Source: Candidula unifasciata (taxonomy: Eukaryota; Mollusca; Gastropoda; Stylommatophora; Geomitridae). Taken from it: 64,000 bases of DNA. Position 1 is the stretch's first letter; every line of letters starts with the position of its first letter. The notes below the pieces were generated by a model, which searched no databases, was not told where the DNA came from, and was given only the letters and a program-made list of their open reading frames with translations. Below, one piece after another: positions 23,121-34,688 of the stretch. A program made the position numbers and the translations under genes. The stretch is taken from positions 124,001-188,000 of the forward strand of contig CAJHNH020008542.1 of NCBI GenBank assembly GCA_905116865.2, given 5' to 3'.

Positions 23121-24542
23121 GGAGTCACATTTGATGACAGGTCGACATGGAGAAAACATATCAACAAGGCAGCAACCAAAGCCAGGAGGAAGACAGCAAT
23201 TCTAAGAAAACTAAGTGGAACCACATGGGGAGCAGATGGGAAAATACTCAATAAAGTGTACAAGCAGAGCATACTTCCACACTTGGAATATGGGTCAACT
23301 GCATGGTGTTCAGCATCTAGTACTACATTAAAGGAGTTAGACAAAGTGCAAAGTCAAGCGCTCAGAGTCATCACAGGAGGGATGAAATCAACTCCCATAT
23401 TAGAAATGGAGAAAGCTGGGAAAACACAGGCACTGAGAGAACGCAGAGATACAAAGTTGCAAATACAAGCTGAAAAGTTCCTCAGTATGCCAGATCACCC
23501 GATGGAAAATAGATTTAAGAACCTAGCCTTGGGACGGTTAAAAAGAAGCAGCTTTATACACCAAGCAAAAAGAATATGTAGACAAACTCCTGACCTTCCA
23601 GAAATTGGCTGCCCACTTAAAAGTATTCCGGAACAAACCCCATGGAGAGAAAAATGTAAACTAACGGTACAAATCCAGACAAATGTGAAAGGGATATTTG
23701 ACAAGAAAGAGCAAGATAGTGTACAACGCAGAATGGCCACCCTCAGTTATATTGATGAAGAATACCCACAAGAACAATGGGTCAGAGTCTATACAGATGG
23801 GTCCGCAGAAAGTGCAGTTAGAAATGGTGGTGCTGGAGTGTACATCGAATTCCCAGATGATACTAGGGATAAGTCCAGCGTACCAACCGGGAAGTACTGC
23901 CATAACTATGATGCAGAAACCCAGGCTATTAAGATAGCTACAGAGAAACTGCTAAATACCAACCTTGGCTTACAGTATGTGGTAATGCTCACAGATGCTA
24001 AATCAGTACTTGAAGCACTCCAGTTTAGGAAACTACCAGAATTGCAAACACTGCTGACACAACTCAGCGCTCAGCGAAGAGTCGTAATGCAGTGGATACC
24101 GTCTCATTGTGGAGTGCCTGGAAATGAGAAAGCTGATCAACTGGCAGGGAAAGGTGCGAAAAAAGAGCAGCCAGATGTACCAGTCACATACCACCAAAAG
24201 AAAAGAATCATTAAATCGATCAGGAAACCACCAGCCCCAGCACAAGACGACTATTTTATTATGGACAGACCAGAACAAGTCATTATCTTCCGCCTCAGAA
24301 CAGGGCACAACCGATTACGTAACCACATGTACACAAAATTCAATATAGGTGTATCAGCCATGTGCACCTGTGGAAATGTGCCCCAGACCGCAGAGCATGT
24401 ACTCCAGGACTGCACCGATTTTAACACATTAAGGCAAACCTTTTGGCCAGAAAGAACAACAGTGGAACGTAAACTCTATGGACCACTGAATGAACTAACA
24501 ACGACAGTGAAATTTATACAAGAGACAAAACTGCTGATATAG
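23121..24542 (+). CDS. LINE ORF2 C-terminus: RT thumb, RNase H and Cys/His motif
   Basis: An open frame of 474 codons to the TAG at 24540. The real element starts at about 23124; the ATG at 22944 lies in the upstream SINE and is accidental. In order: GVTFDDRSTWRKHI and ILPHLEYGSTAW (region after the RT palm); RNase H with catalytic D in VYTDGSAE (23795), E in YDAETQAI (23916), D in LTDAKSVLEAL (23994) and D in NEKADQLAG (24135); then the Cys/His motif MCTCGNVPQTAEHVLQDC (24360-24413). RNase H removes the RNA template during insertion. All four acidic residues are present, but RT and endonuclease are missing, so the copy cannot move by itself. No promoter is visible; whether it is expressed is unknown. 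Confidence 0.8.
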   Translation, partial: GVTFDDRSTWRKHINKAATKARRKTAILRKLSGTTWGADGKILNKVYKQSILPHLEYGSTAWCSASSTTLKELDKVQSQALRVITGGMKSTPILEMEKAGKTQALRERRDTKLQIQAEKFLSMPDHPMENRFKNLALGRLKRSSFIHQAKRICRQTPDLPEIGCPLKSIPEQTPWREKCKLTVQIQTNVKGIFDKKEQDSVQRRMATLSYIDEEYPQEQWVRVYTDGSAESAVRNGGAGVYIEFPDDTRDKSSVPTGKYCHNYDAETQAIKIATEKLLNTNLGLQYVVMLTDAKSVLEALQFRKLPELQTLLTQLSAQRRVVMQWIPSHCGVPGNEKADQLAGKGAKKEQPDVPVTYHQKKRIIKSIRKPPAPAQDDYFIMDRPEQVIIFRLRTGHNRLRNHMYTKFNIGVSAMCTCGNVPQTAEHVLQDCTDFNTLRQTFWPERTTVERKLYGPLNELTTTVKFIQETKLLI

Positions 24543-24577
24543 ATAACTTATTTCAGGCGAACGAAAGAAGAAGAAGA
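23124..24577 (+). mobile_element. 5'-truncated RNase H LINE, young insertion
   Basis: A non-LTR retrotransposon of the jockey/I group, containing only the region after the RT palm, the RNase H domain and the C-terminal Cys/His motif. It ends in a (GAA)n tail (24562-24577) and is flanked by acagga on both sides (23118-23123 and 24578-24583), the signature of target-primed reverse transcription. The ORF is intact, unlike all other LINE copies here. Confidence 0.8.
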
Positions 24578-24745
24578 ACAGGACGTTTCAGAACCCACCC
24601 CAGCACTGTTTGGCTATTGTGGTTTTTCTAGGCAAATTTACGTCCAGTAGTTTGCCATTGCTATCTAGACGGTCAGCTCTCGTTACAACTGTCAAAACAA
24701 CTGTCAAAACCAACGCAAGGCCCAAGGCCTGCAACTGGGACTGAA

Positions 24746-25559
24746 TATATTGAAAATATAAACTGCTTTAAAGAAACGATAACAACAGCCTGCTACATTT
24801 CCACCCTTGTAACTTTAACTTGAGCAAATTCGTTAATTAGGCATGTTGATTAAGTGTTGACTGGAGACTCGTACACTAATTTTGTAGCGTCTTATCATCA
24901 ATTTTATTTTTGAGTTTTTAAATTTCATTGACAAAACTGAACATTTTTGCTATGGGTTTCGGAAGTGGGGGTTTCTTACTTTAAGAATTATGGGCAACGT
25001 TCAGAATATAATCAAATTTATTTTTCTCTGTTAGGAGTTCATTAACAACTTCTTCATAATCAAACTGACGCCTTTTCCTTCCAGCTCTTACAATTTCGGC
25101 AGGAAATTCTGTTCATTAGCAGCAATTTTCATTTGATCATATCCAGATTGTCTATAACATTTTTTTATGGGTCTGACAGTAATCCTTACACAGTCTGACA
25201 CATTTGTACTTAACATATTGTATAAAATATAATTACAAAGAATTACACTACATAAAAAACTTATAACTGAGCTCCCCCCGCCCCCCTCGCAAATTTTTTT
25301 AAACCCTCTTGTTTTATCTTTAGTGTCTTTATCTATGTTGTCTTCTGTTATTTGGAACAATGCGTTATAGATTTCGTAAGCTTGAAATCATAAAGGCTTC
25401 AACACATATACTCTGCTTGCTCACCTAGAAGGAATAAATGTTGAAAGATACCTTTTTTTAAAGGACATCCGATGCTTTGTAGAACCAGAAAAAGAAAAAA
25501 AAAAAAATTAAAAAATCTTCTGGTAGAAAAAAAAAAAAAAAAAAAGGCGCCGCATCATT
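24746..25559. other. no recognisable feature; A-rich tracts
   Basis: AT-rich, with long A runs at 25493-25510 and 25528-25545 just upstream of the next LINE fragment. Confidence 0.4.
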
Positions 25560-25990
25560 CACACCTTCTGCTTTTGGAAGGATGAGGAAAATCTTGAAAT
25601 CCAAAAAAGATGTACACAAGCTGTCCACCTTCCACCACACATGTCTACGTAGAATTATCAAAATGTTCTGGCCAGATACAATCTCAAACACTAAACTACT
25701 TCAAGTCACAAACCAAGAAACTCTAGACAGTATGATAACCAAGAGAAGATGGAAATGGCTTGGCCACGTTATGAGAATGAATCCTGATATACCTGCCAAA
25801 ACAGCTCTCGCATGGATACCGCATGGATACCAGAGGGAAAGAGAAAAAGGGGCGCCCAAAAACAACATGGAGACGAACGACGGAAAGTGACCTGAGTGTG
25901 GCATCTTTGATATGGAAAACTGCATTGAAGATTGCACAGGACAGGAACGCATGGAAAGTCCTCTCTGAAGCCTCATGTGCCACTAGGCAT
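25560..25990 (+). mobile_element. LINE reverse-transcriptase C-terminal tail, frameshifted
   Basis: The plus frame gives LSTFHHTCLRRIIKMFWPD, ISNTKLLQVTNQ, RRWKWLGHVMRMN and KTALAWIP, a well-conserved CR1/L2-like RT tail. At 25810-25831 an 11-bp tandem duplication (GCATGGATACC twice) throws the frame. After it the original reading continues in another frame as RGAPKTTWRRT, then SLIWKTALKIAQDRNAWK to about 25985. No other stop is seen, so this copy is young and broken mainly by that duplication. Confidence 0.8.
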
Positions 25991-27118
25991 GACAAGAACT
26001 GATATAATGATCATTCACACCTAGGTTTAAATAATAACATGCGCAGGGCACATACAACGCCCCTGGATGTTTTTTCAAGCTTTCTGTTTTGTGCACCCTT
26101 TCATTCTTCTTCATAATGGCTCCCTTGATCATTGTACCAGACATCCCTGATGTGTGAGAAGACATTTGTTCCAGTGGACCAGACCTAGCGGCAGATAAGT
26201 GAAGTAACAGCAGTTGCGGTTAATCTTACTCCTAAGTGCCTGTTCCAGGAATCCAACGTTCCACATCGTAGCAGTGATGATGATGGATGCTACTAGGAGC
26301 AACTCATGTGCTATTTAGTCATAACTTGTATTCTTTTCCTCAGTCATATTAATTCTATTAAATTCCTATTGCCTTATTCCTTCATTTATTATAATGATTA
26401 CATAATTTGTGATTTTTACATCTTGGGGTAATGTCAATCCTTCATTGTTCCTAATTGTCTGGAGTGTTTGTAGTATTGGTATATTACATGTATACATGTG
26501 TTATTGTGACTAGCATAGACTATCTAGTCTGGGGGCTTAATTGTAGTGAGGAAGTCAGGCCAAGTTGCGCCTAGGGATATTTTATGTTCTGTAGTGCCAT
26601 AATTTGAGTCGCTTCACCCCTGAAGTAGGTTGGATGTTCATTGGAACTGCGGGATTCCTCCTAGACCATTGCAAGCCAACATCTCAACATTTAAAAAATA
26701 CTTCAGAGTGCCATTTGGTTCAGTCGGGAAAACCCTCACCAAGGCACGTGACAGTATGTGACAATGTCTATGCTTCATAAGAAGGCTGTCAAGAGTAATT
26801 GCTTGTCTTCTCCTATCCCAAAGCCTACCGCTAGAATAAAGTGAGTACTCTAGTACCTCTTCTCCCAGCGCCTGATATTGTCTTGAAATCCTAACACTAA
26901 TGCTATCTAATAATCATTGCGGACAGCAACAGCTAATCTATAAGGATAGAATAAAATAAAAACAACACAAACTGTGCCTAGGAAACTGAATATGGATAAG
27001 AAAACACATATACGCTGTATAACAGAACGTTACCACAAAATCCTTTGTCATACAGTATACAGGAATTCTTAACCACAGCATTGAATGTGATAGTCACCAA
27101 GGGAAACAAAAAGAATGG
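25991..27118. other. no recognisable feature
   Basis: AT-rich unique DNA with no ORF above about 65 codons and no repeat match within the window. Confidence 0.4.
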
Positions 27119-27149
<31 letters not shown>

Positions 27150-27158
27150 AAAAAAATA
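27119..27158. repeat. poly-C followed by poly-A tract
   Basis: About 20 C then about 17 A. The exact length is likely uncertain in sequencing. Confidence 0.9.
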
Positions 27159-27879
27159 TGGTATGTGGTTTTCAAGTTGTCTTCGGTCTCTCGCCTGTTT
27201 CATAACATCTGAGTTCTTCATTTAGAATACTGAGCAAACATTGTGAAATCTGAACTATCTATGTTGCTTGCTGGGGCCTTATGGAGATGAAATGTCAGAA
27301 TGACTGCTGTAAGAATGTGTAATAGCCGAGCCACTTTAATCGTTGATCCTGTTCCACCATTTTTGCCAATGTGCTTGCAAGAGGTGACGTTGATCTCTCT
27401 GGGTTCAGCTGGCCATAGCCAAATAATGAAGCTTGTATACAACTTAGTGACAATTATATAGGACTATAAAGATTCTATGGTTTGATTCTGCATGTTGTTC
27501 AGATCTGTTCTATAGTTCCATTATATCATTGCCTACTGAAACCAGTATCCTATCTTTATGTTAATAAATTTCAACTGTTCTTTGAAACTATCCAGTTCGC
27601 TATAGTCTGTTTAGTTAAGTTACATTGACAATGTTAATAGAGGAAATATTGATCAACGTAGTTATTATTATAAATATCTGGTTGATCATATTCAAGCAGT
27701 ATGGGAGCAAGTAAGTGCAACGACAGAATGCACCTGGAGGGTACCTAATACTTCAGGGTAGAGGTGTCAGATGGTTATTGCTAACCCCGAGACATCCCTG
27801 TCAGGTCAATACACGAGCTACCAAGACGACTGTCTGCTTCTCTTGGACGGCCTGCGCCTCAGTTAAGGCGAGGAACAAC
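27159..27879. other. no recognisable feature
   Basis: A 74-codon minus ORF at 27218-27442 has no recognisable motif. Confidence 0.4.
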
Positions 27880-30445
27880 TAGACGCCATGCAACAGCGGG
27901 GAAACAACTAGACACTATGCAACAGCGGGGAAACAACTAGACACTATGCAACAAAACAACAAGACACCATGCAACAGCGGGAAAACAACTAGACAACATG
28001 CAATGAAACAAAAAGACACCATGTAAAAGTGTGGAATTAACTAGACACCATGCAACGAAACAAGACGCCATGCAACAGCGTGAAAACAACTGAACACCAT
28101 GCAACGAAACAACAGGACACCATTCAACAGCGTGAAAACAACTGAACACCATGCAACGAAACAACATGACACCATGTAACAGCGAGGAAACAGCTAGACA
28201 CCATTTAACAACGTGGAAACAACTAGACACCATGCAACAGCGGGGAAACAACTAGACACCATGCAACAGAGGGGAAACAACTAGACACCATGCAACAGCG
28301 TAGAAACACATTGACACCATGCAACAGCGCGGAAACAGCTAGACACCATTTAACAACGTGGAAACAACTAGACACCATGCAACAGAGTAGAAACAACTAG
28401 ACACCATGCAACAGCGTGGAAACACCTTGAAACCATGCAACAGCGCGGAAACAGCTAGACATTATGCAACAGAGTGGAAACAACTAGACACCATGCAACA
28501 GCGGGGAAACAACTAGACACCATGCAACAGCGTGGAAACACCTTGACACCATGCAACAGCGCGGAAACAGCTAGACATTATGCAACGAAACAACAAGACA
28601 CCCAGTAAGAATCTTCGCCGTCAAGGTAGGCACAAGAGGTCTCGTTTCCACTTCAATGTACACCCATGCAACAACGTGGAAACAACCAGAAACCATACAA
28701 CATCGGGAAATCAACTAGACACTATACAACAACGTGGAAACAGCTGGACACCATGTAACAGTGTGGAAACAACTAGACACCATGTAACAGTGTGGAAACA
28801 GCTGGACACCACGTAACAGTATGGAAACAGCTGGACACCATGTAACAGCGTGGAAACAGCTGGACACCATGTAACAGCGTGGAAACAGCTAGACACCATG
28901 TAACAGTGTGGAAACAGCTGGACACCATGTAACAGTATGGAAACAGCTGGACACCATGTAACAGCGTGGAAACAGCTGGACACCATGTAACAGCGTGGAA
29001 ACAGCTAGACACCATGTAACAGTGTGGAAACAGCTGGACACCATGTAACAGCGTGGAAACAGCTAGACACCATGTAACAGTGTGGAAACAGCTGGACACC
29101 ATGTAACAGTATGGAAACAGCTAGACACCATGTAACAGTGTGGAAACAGCTGGACACCATGTAACAGTGTGGAAACAGCTAGACACCATGTAACAGTGTG
29201 GAAACAGCTGGACACCACGTAACAGTATGGAAACAGCTAGACTCCATGTAACAGCGTGGAAACAGCTGGACACCATGTAACAGTGTGGAAACAGCTAGAC
29301 ACCATGTAACAGTGTGGAAACAGCTGGACACCATGTAACAGTGTGGAAACAACTAGACACCATGCAACAGTGTGGAAACAGCTAGACACCATGTAACAGC
29401 GTGGAAACAGCTGGACACCATGTAACAGTGTGGAAACAGCTGGACACCATGTAACAGTGTGGAAACAGCTGGACACCATGTAACAGCGTGGAAACAGCTA
29501 GACACCATGTAACAGTGTGGAAACAGCTGGACACCATGTAACAGTGTGGAAACAGCTTGACACCATGTAACAGCGTGGAAACAGCTAGACACCATGTAAC
29601 AGTGGGGAAACAGCTGGACACCATGTAACAGTGTGGAAACAACTAGACACCATGCAACAGTGTGGAAACAGCTAGACACCATGTAACAGCGTGGAAACAG
29701 CTGGACACCATGTAACAGTGTGGAAACAGCTGGACACCATGTAACAGTGTGGAAACAGCTAGACACCATGTAACAGCGTGGAAACAGCTGGACACCATGT
29801 AACAGTGTGGAAACAGCTGGACACCATGTAACAGTGTGGAAACAGCTGGACACCATGTAACAGCGTGGAAACAGCTAGACACCATGTAACAGTGTGGAAA
29901 CAGCTGGACACCATGTAACAGTGTGGAAACAGCTAGACACCATGTAACAGCGTGGAAACAGCTAGACACCATGTAACAGTGTGGAAACAGCTGGACACCA
30001 TGTAACAGTGTGGAAACAGCTAGACACCATGTAACAGTGTGGAAACAGCTGGACACCATGTAACAGTGTGGAAACAGCTGGACACCATGTAACAGTGTGG
30101 AAACAGCTAGACACCATGTAACAGCGTGGAAACAGCTGGACACCATGTAACAGTGTGGAAACAGCTGGACACCATGTAACAGTGTGGAAACAGCTGGACA
30201 CCATGTAACAGCGTGGAAACAGCTAGACACCATGTAACAGTGTGGAAACAGCTGGACACCATGTAACAGTGTGGAAACAGCTAGACACCATGAAACAGCG
30301 TGGAAACAGCTAGACACCATGTAACAGTGTGGAAACAGCTGGACACCATGTAACAGTGTGGAAACAGCTAGACACCATGTAACAGTGTGGAAACAGCTGG
30401 ACACCATGTAACAGTGTGGAAACAGCTAGACACCATGTAACAAAG
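27880..30445. repeat. 29-bp minisatellite, about 85 units
   Basis: The right-hand unit is ctggacaccatgtaacagcg plus tggaaacag, with alternations agct(a/g)gac and cagc/tgtgg. The left part (27880-28600) is older: acaactagacaccatgcaac units with gaaacaacaagacacc spacers. The homogeneous part from 28740 shows repeated groups of units, indicating recent segmental expansion. Minus ORFs up to 254 codons (GVQLFPHCYMVSSCF-like) exist because the unit lacks antisense stops; I treat them as artefacts. Confidence 0.95.
28603..28662 (+). repeat. 60-bp retroelement segment inside the minisatellite
   Basis: From 'cagtaagaatcttcgccgtc' to 'ccacttcaatgtaca' this matches 31573-31632 at 59 of 60 bases. At 31.57 kb the same bases encode VRIFAVEVGTRGLVSTSMY of a retroelement. 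Confidence 0.93.
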
Positions 30446-30454
30446 GGGAAAAAA

Positions 30455-30660
30455 ACGGGAAAAGGAATGTTACAAAGATTATTCAAAAAGTATGGACTGT
30501 AATGACCATAATTCATAAAAAGCTTTGCGTTCAAGCATAAAGCGGTGTTAATTTATCAATCGATACATGACGTTGGAGATCACAAGTTGTGGAAATGCAT
30601 GATTGGTCACGCCAGTCCGCTAGTCACTTGATGATGATGATGATTATGATGACGATGATG
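30455..30660 (+). mobile_element. LINE 3' end with (GAT)n tail
   Basis: Near 30555-30625 the plus strand reads INRYMTLEITSCGNA in one frame and DVGDHKLWKCMIGHASPL in another. The latter resembles the 'RDR.LWR.M..H' end of CR1/L2-like ORFs. A (GATGAT)n run at 30627-30655 follows, as after the LINE at 2.8 kb. It lies at the end of the 29-bp array. Confidence 0.5.
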
Positions 30661-31145
30661 ATTACCACGATAATAATAATAATGAAAAAAAAAAAGACTA
30701 TAAGCGTGTTTAGTTGCTACAAGAACTGACAATGACATTTGAAACCGTCTACTGTCAACCAGGCACAAGTGATTTGGTGTGATTCCCCCCCCCCCCTCCC
30801 CATATCAACATTGCAATCTGTAGGATTCACATCTCAAGGACGAGAATCAAACAGGTAAATATACAGGAAACCCTGTAACCGTAAGTCATATAGCACAGTT
30901 ATACTGAGTCACCATAAAAAGGTTACGAAGTGACATGTAGTCTGTTGTGGGCAGGTAAGCACGCTGTGTGTGCCAGCCTTAAAATATAATGCTGCTATTG
31001 AAATCAGAGTGGCATATTTGTCTATGCACCCTAGGAAAAACTCGCCAAACTCATTACAGACATGAATACAAAAGTTATCGACATGGCGAAGCAGAATACA
31101 AAGTGGATTAGGCATTGGATGTATTCACAATAAGAATGGCTATTG
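30661..31145. other. no recognisable feature; poly-C tract
   Basis: Poly-C at 30784-30796. A 68-codon minus ORF (30909-31115) is unrecognised. Confidence 0.4.
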
Positions 31146-31149
31146 ATTA

Positions 31150-31765
31150 TAGAAAAAGCCCTAGGTCAAGGCAGGTATACTTGGCGCCACAACAAGGTGC
31201 TGAAAGAGTTAGCAGCCGTTGTGGACCAAGCAAGGATGAGGGTCAATGCGAGGGCCAGTCCTACCGTACGTTTCCTTAAGGCTGGGCAGATTCATAAAAG
31301 TAAATTCAACAAAGTCGCATAGGCTCCATCGATGCTAGACTGTGCGAGGGACTGGTTACTGGTGGTTGACCTGCCTGGTCATGAAAAAGTACCCCGAGTA
31401 AATCCGGAAGACTGGCCTGCGACCCGACATAGTCCTACACTCTGCAGAGAAACGTCAGCTCATCCTGATTGAGCTGACCGTGCCTATGAGTCGCGAACGG
31501 ACGAAAGCCACATGCATAAGCTCGAGAAATACAGTGACTTAGCGGCTGGTCTGAGGAGAGACGAAGCGTACACAGTAAGAATCTTCGCCGTCGAGGTAGG
31601 CACAAGAGGTCTCGTTTCCACTTCAATGTACAATGTGATTAAACAACTAGGCTTACGAGGAAATGAACGCAAACGAACACTAAATAAACTGGGCGAGGTT
31701 GCTGAGAGGGCCTCGAGCTGGCTCTGGACACAACAGAACAGCGTGGGGGACGGGCCTCGGTGAGC
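31150..31765 (+). mobile_element. retroelement C-terminal fragment, PD-(D/E)xK nuclease-like
   Basis: The frames give ALGQGRYTWRHNKVLKELAA, then DWLLVVDLPG, then RPDIVLHSAEKRQLILIELT with VP (RPD at 31420, E at 31471), a frameshift, then HMHKLEKYSDLAAG (KLEKY at 31518), then IFAVEVGTRGL, LGLRGNERKRTLNK and ASSWLW. The RPD...(I/L)ELTVP...KLxKY order fits a PD-(D/E)xK-type restriction-like endonuclease fold as found at the C-terminus of some retroelements. The class assignment is an inference from motifs; the sequence type is common at the end of invertebrate retroelement ORFs. Decayed by at least one frameshift and a stop after KFNKVA. Confidence 0.6.
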
Positions 31766-34364
31766 TGGTGCGGGTGTCTAGTGGAAAAGAATGTCTTATC
31801 CCTTAAAGTCCATCGTGTCCGAATTGTCTGCCAGTGTCCCTCTGCGACCTGCCAACAAAGTCCAACATGTGTCCGGTGTCGTATGGCAGTTTTGTCGCGC
31901 ACCTTACTTACAGGATATTTTCACAAATCCCTCAGGTGCTCTGAGACAGGAGAGTTTTGAATGGTGGCTCTCGTTCGTCTAGAGGCCTAACCCTCGGTTC
32001 AAACTTTCCATTCAACCTGTCTCAGGGATGAGGTGACACGAGCTCTGACTCCACAGGGTTATTATGAACACTTGGGTACCTCTCGGCCAGACGTCCTCAC
32101 CACAGTTTGCCCCCAGACTGGACAAAACAAGTCCAGTCGAACAAATAATCAACAGTGAATACGATAAGACAAGCTTTCGTTTATAAATGCCACAATGAAC
32201 TCCAATTAGACAAAACTCTCCTAAGAACTAGAAGGCGAATGAACTCGAAATTCAATGTAATAAGTTCCCTGTAACCAAGCTGAAGAAAAATAACTTGAAG
32301 AATTAACTGAAAGAATATTGAATACTTTAAAGAACAAAGTTAGTGTGAGAGTCTTCCTCCTACTCTACGTTCTGTCCAGTATCATCATAGCTGAGGAATC
32401 TGATGGATTGGAAAGGTCCACTTAGACTTAAGCCGTCATGAAGTGTCACTCTGACTTATCTGTTTAGATCTTATATCTCCTCTGGATGCTGGAGCGAAGT
32501 TTCCGACTGCCGTACTTTACGATAGGACTTCTCAGAAACGAGGCTGCTTCTCTGGATGCCGGAATAGATCTTCACGCCGCCAGATTTCCCAACATTATTT
32601 CACCAGCAGGAACAGTTTCTGGCGTTGATCGAGGAGAATCACCTTGAGCTCGGAAGACGACGACTCACGTATCGTCCACACGTTCAGGACACCCAATTCA
32701 CCACATGTAAATTGCTTAATGGGTAGTGGCAGAAGGAACCAGTCTACAAGACACTGACACTTGTTGGATCTTCATAACCTGAAAAACACAAAGCAACACC
32801 CATGAGCGAACCGTATCTAATGCACCTGGTCAATCAACATCCTTACCATCTCCTCATGCTCAGATATACTTGAGGTTATTCCCAACCATGAAGGTTGGTC
32901 ACCTCTATCTTAGAATCCATTTAGTTTCCTAGAGTGAGCACCAGATCATTAACTCGAATAATTCCTGGAACAGTTCTGTAGCAAAGGTTAGACAGATCTC
33001 CATTATTTACCCTTCCTTCTAACGTAGAAAATAAGGGATCGGCGATGAAGTCAAAACCAAGACCTACTGAAATATGTTATGAAAACAATACGACAGTCGA
33101 AGCTTGTTGTGGTTACGAAATCACCTAGCAACAGCGGACATGACGTCATGTCTGCCCATAAGCTTCTTGTCGTTCAAAACCATTCAGAGACTTACCAAGT
33201 TCTGATACCGAATACCAGCAAATAACTAATAATACAAAGTTATCAATACTACAAACCCACTCCAGATATGTAGATTGATTGAATTGAAGAGGTTTAAAAG
33301 ACCATTTCGAAGCCTTCTGTGAGAAATGTCAGCCGAAAGTGCATTCCGATCCGGAGCTCCTTTCGCCGACTTCCATAGCAAGAATCGTATGCAAACAGAT
33401 TCGCATTATCCAGCTGCTGATCTTACTTACCTACATCACAGACACTATGAACGCAAATATTCAATTAAAAAGTCCTTAAGAAAACTCACCCATGATAACA
33501 AAAAAAGAGAATAAGGAATCTTGTCTGTATAACGGTCAATTGGCGAGACACAAGGAAAAACGTCTGCCTCCAAGACCGGACTGTAGAGAAGTGACGCACA
33601 CAAACACGTCCCCTAACAACAGCAGTTAGCGTACGAATCGCGCTCACTAATGCAGTGCAGTGGTCAGACAATTTATTTAGAATAGGCGTAGAAAATGTGT
33701 CCTAACATGTAATTAGACACTCAAAGCCTAAAAGAGTCATTATCAAAGGGTTTTATATGGATTTTTCCTATCAGGACTCCCCCACCACAAACGAACTATC
33801 TAACTATGCTTGGCCTATTCTATTACATAGTTACGATGACGAGTTTAGGGTGGTCAGCTTATAGACCCTCCTGCTGTGGCAGATGTGTGGATGCTGTCAT
33901 GCGACATCCGGTAAACCAAACGTAAGCTTGCCACTTGGTCGTCTAGTTTAGCTGACTGCTCTAATTATGCTACCGCGACGACTTCGTATCTGACAGTACT
34001 TTTTGCAAAGTCACCAATTCATCTTGTCCCTGTCCGATAACATCCGGTAATACGTGCAGCTGGAGAAACTAACCCTGAGCCTCATGAACCCAGGTGGGCC
34101 CACTCTCTGAAAATGTCTAGGAGCTCGTGGGCCGAAACATTTGTCGACGAGAGGTTACTTCTTCTGACGATTGGTAGACTCCTGCTGTACATGCTCCCCT
34201 GTGGAGTCTCTTCTTCTCACACCTTCAGACATTCAGTTAATGACAGTCCAATCTTTAGTTAACGTTAGCTGCGTCTCATCTCCATGAGATTGAAAGTAAA
34301 CCCACTCATAAATTGGCTGTTTGTGGTTTTACCAGGCGGGTTTAAATTCTGTAGTTTGTAACTG
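31766..34364. other. longest low-repeat stretch; unrecognised
   Basis: 2.6 kb with no microsatellite, SINE or LINE that I can identify. Near 32480-32600, 'tctctggatg' plus 'c(t/c)gga' recurs about 73 bp apart. A plus ORF of 62 codons at 33326-33514 (MSAESAFRSGAPFADFHSK...) has protein-like composition but no recognisable family and no splice context. It could be an unknown transposon or real intergenic DNA. Confidence 0.35.
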
Positions 34365-34502
34365 CTGACTGCACGGTCGACACTCCACACCAGTATGGAA
34401 ATCAAGGCACAAGGGACCGCTGTCTAATAGCCTGACACCAAATAGGAGCGGTTATTTCGGAATTATGAACCGCACTCGCAACCCCTAAGTCATAACGCTG
34501 AC
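34365..34502 (-). mobile_element. SINE-B head fragment
   Basis: 'tgcacggtcgacactccac', 'aatcaaggcacaaggg' and 'gaaccgcactcgcaacccct' follow the SINE-B order ('ggacggtcgactactgtag', 'caatgcaaggcgcaaggccc', 'gaagcgcgctcgcaacgcc'). Confidence 0.5.
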
Positions 34503-34526
34503 GGAAAAAATAGCTACAACAATAAT

Positions 34527-34688
34527 TTCACCGACATGAAGGATACAGTTGTGCAAGGAATAGATATCAGTCGCTTGCACCCTTCCGTCTTTGCAGACGA
34601 TAGTATTATATTGTGCTTTGAAGAGGCATGGGATTTACAGCCCATGGTAAATAGTAATGACGTGGGTGAAGAACAAGACCGCCTCCGT
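34527..34688 (+). mobile_element. reverse-transcriptase palm fragment (FADD motif)
   Basis: The plus frame reads FTDMKDTVVQGIDISRLHPS followed by VFADDSIILCFEEAW, open for over 50 codons to a TAG at 34686. FADDSIIL corresponds to the catalytic [FY]xDD motif of reverse transcriptases (codons at 34590-34601). Only this short piece is present. Confidence 0.5.

Larger units (their letters stand above)
23093..24745 (-). mobile_element. SINE-B copy split by a LINE insertion
   Basis: The left piece 23093-23123 ('ttagctgcgtatcctttaca' then gga) equals the distal end of the 40.4-kb copy ('ttagttgcgtatcctttaca'). The right piece from 24578 resumes at 'acaggacgtttcagaa' and continues with 'tttgccattgctatctagac' and 'caaggcccaaggcctgca'. 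The split is made by the LINE at 23124-24577 and a 6-bp duplication acagga. Confidence 0.72.

Noticed and set aside
29643..30407. 254-codon minus ORF
   Set aside because: Translation of the 29-bp minisatellite. The 29-bp period forces the three frames in turn, and the flanks add no domain.
27880..30445. CRISPR array (29-bp repeats)
   Set aside because: The repeat length resembles CRISPR repeats, but units are head to tail without spacers.
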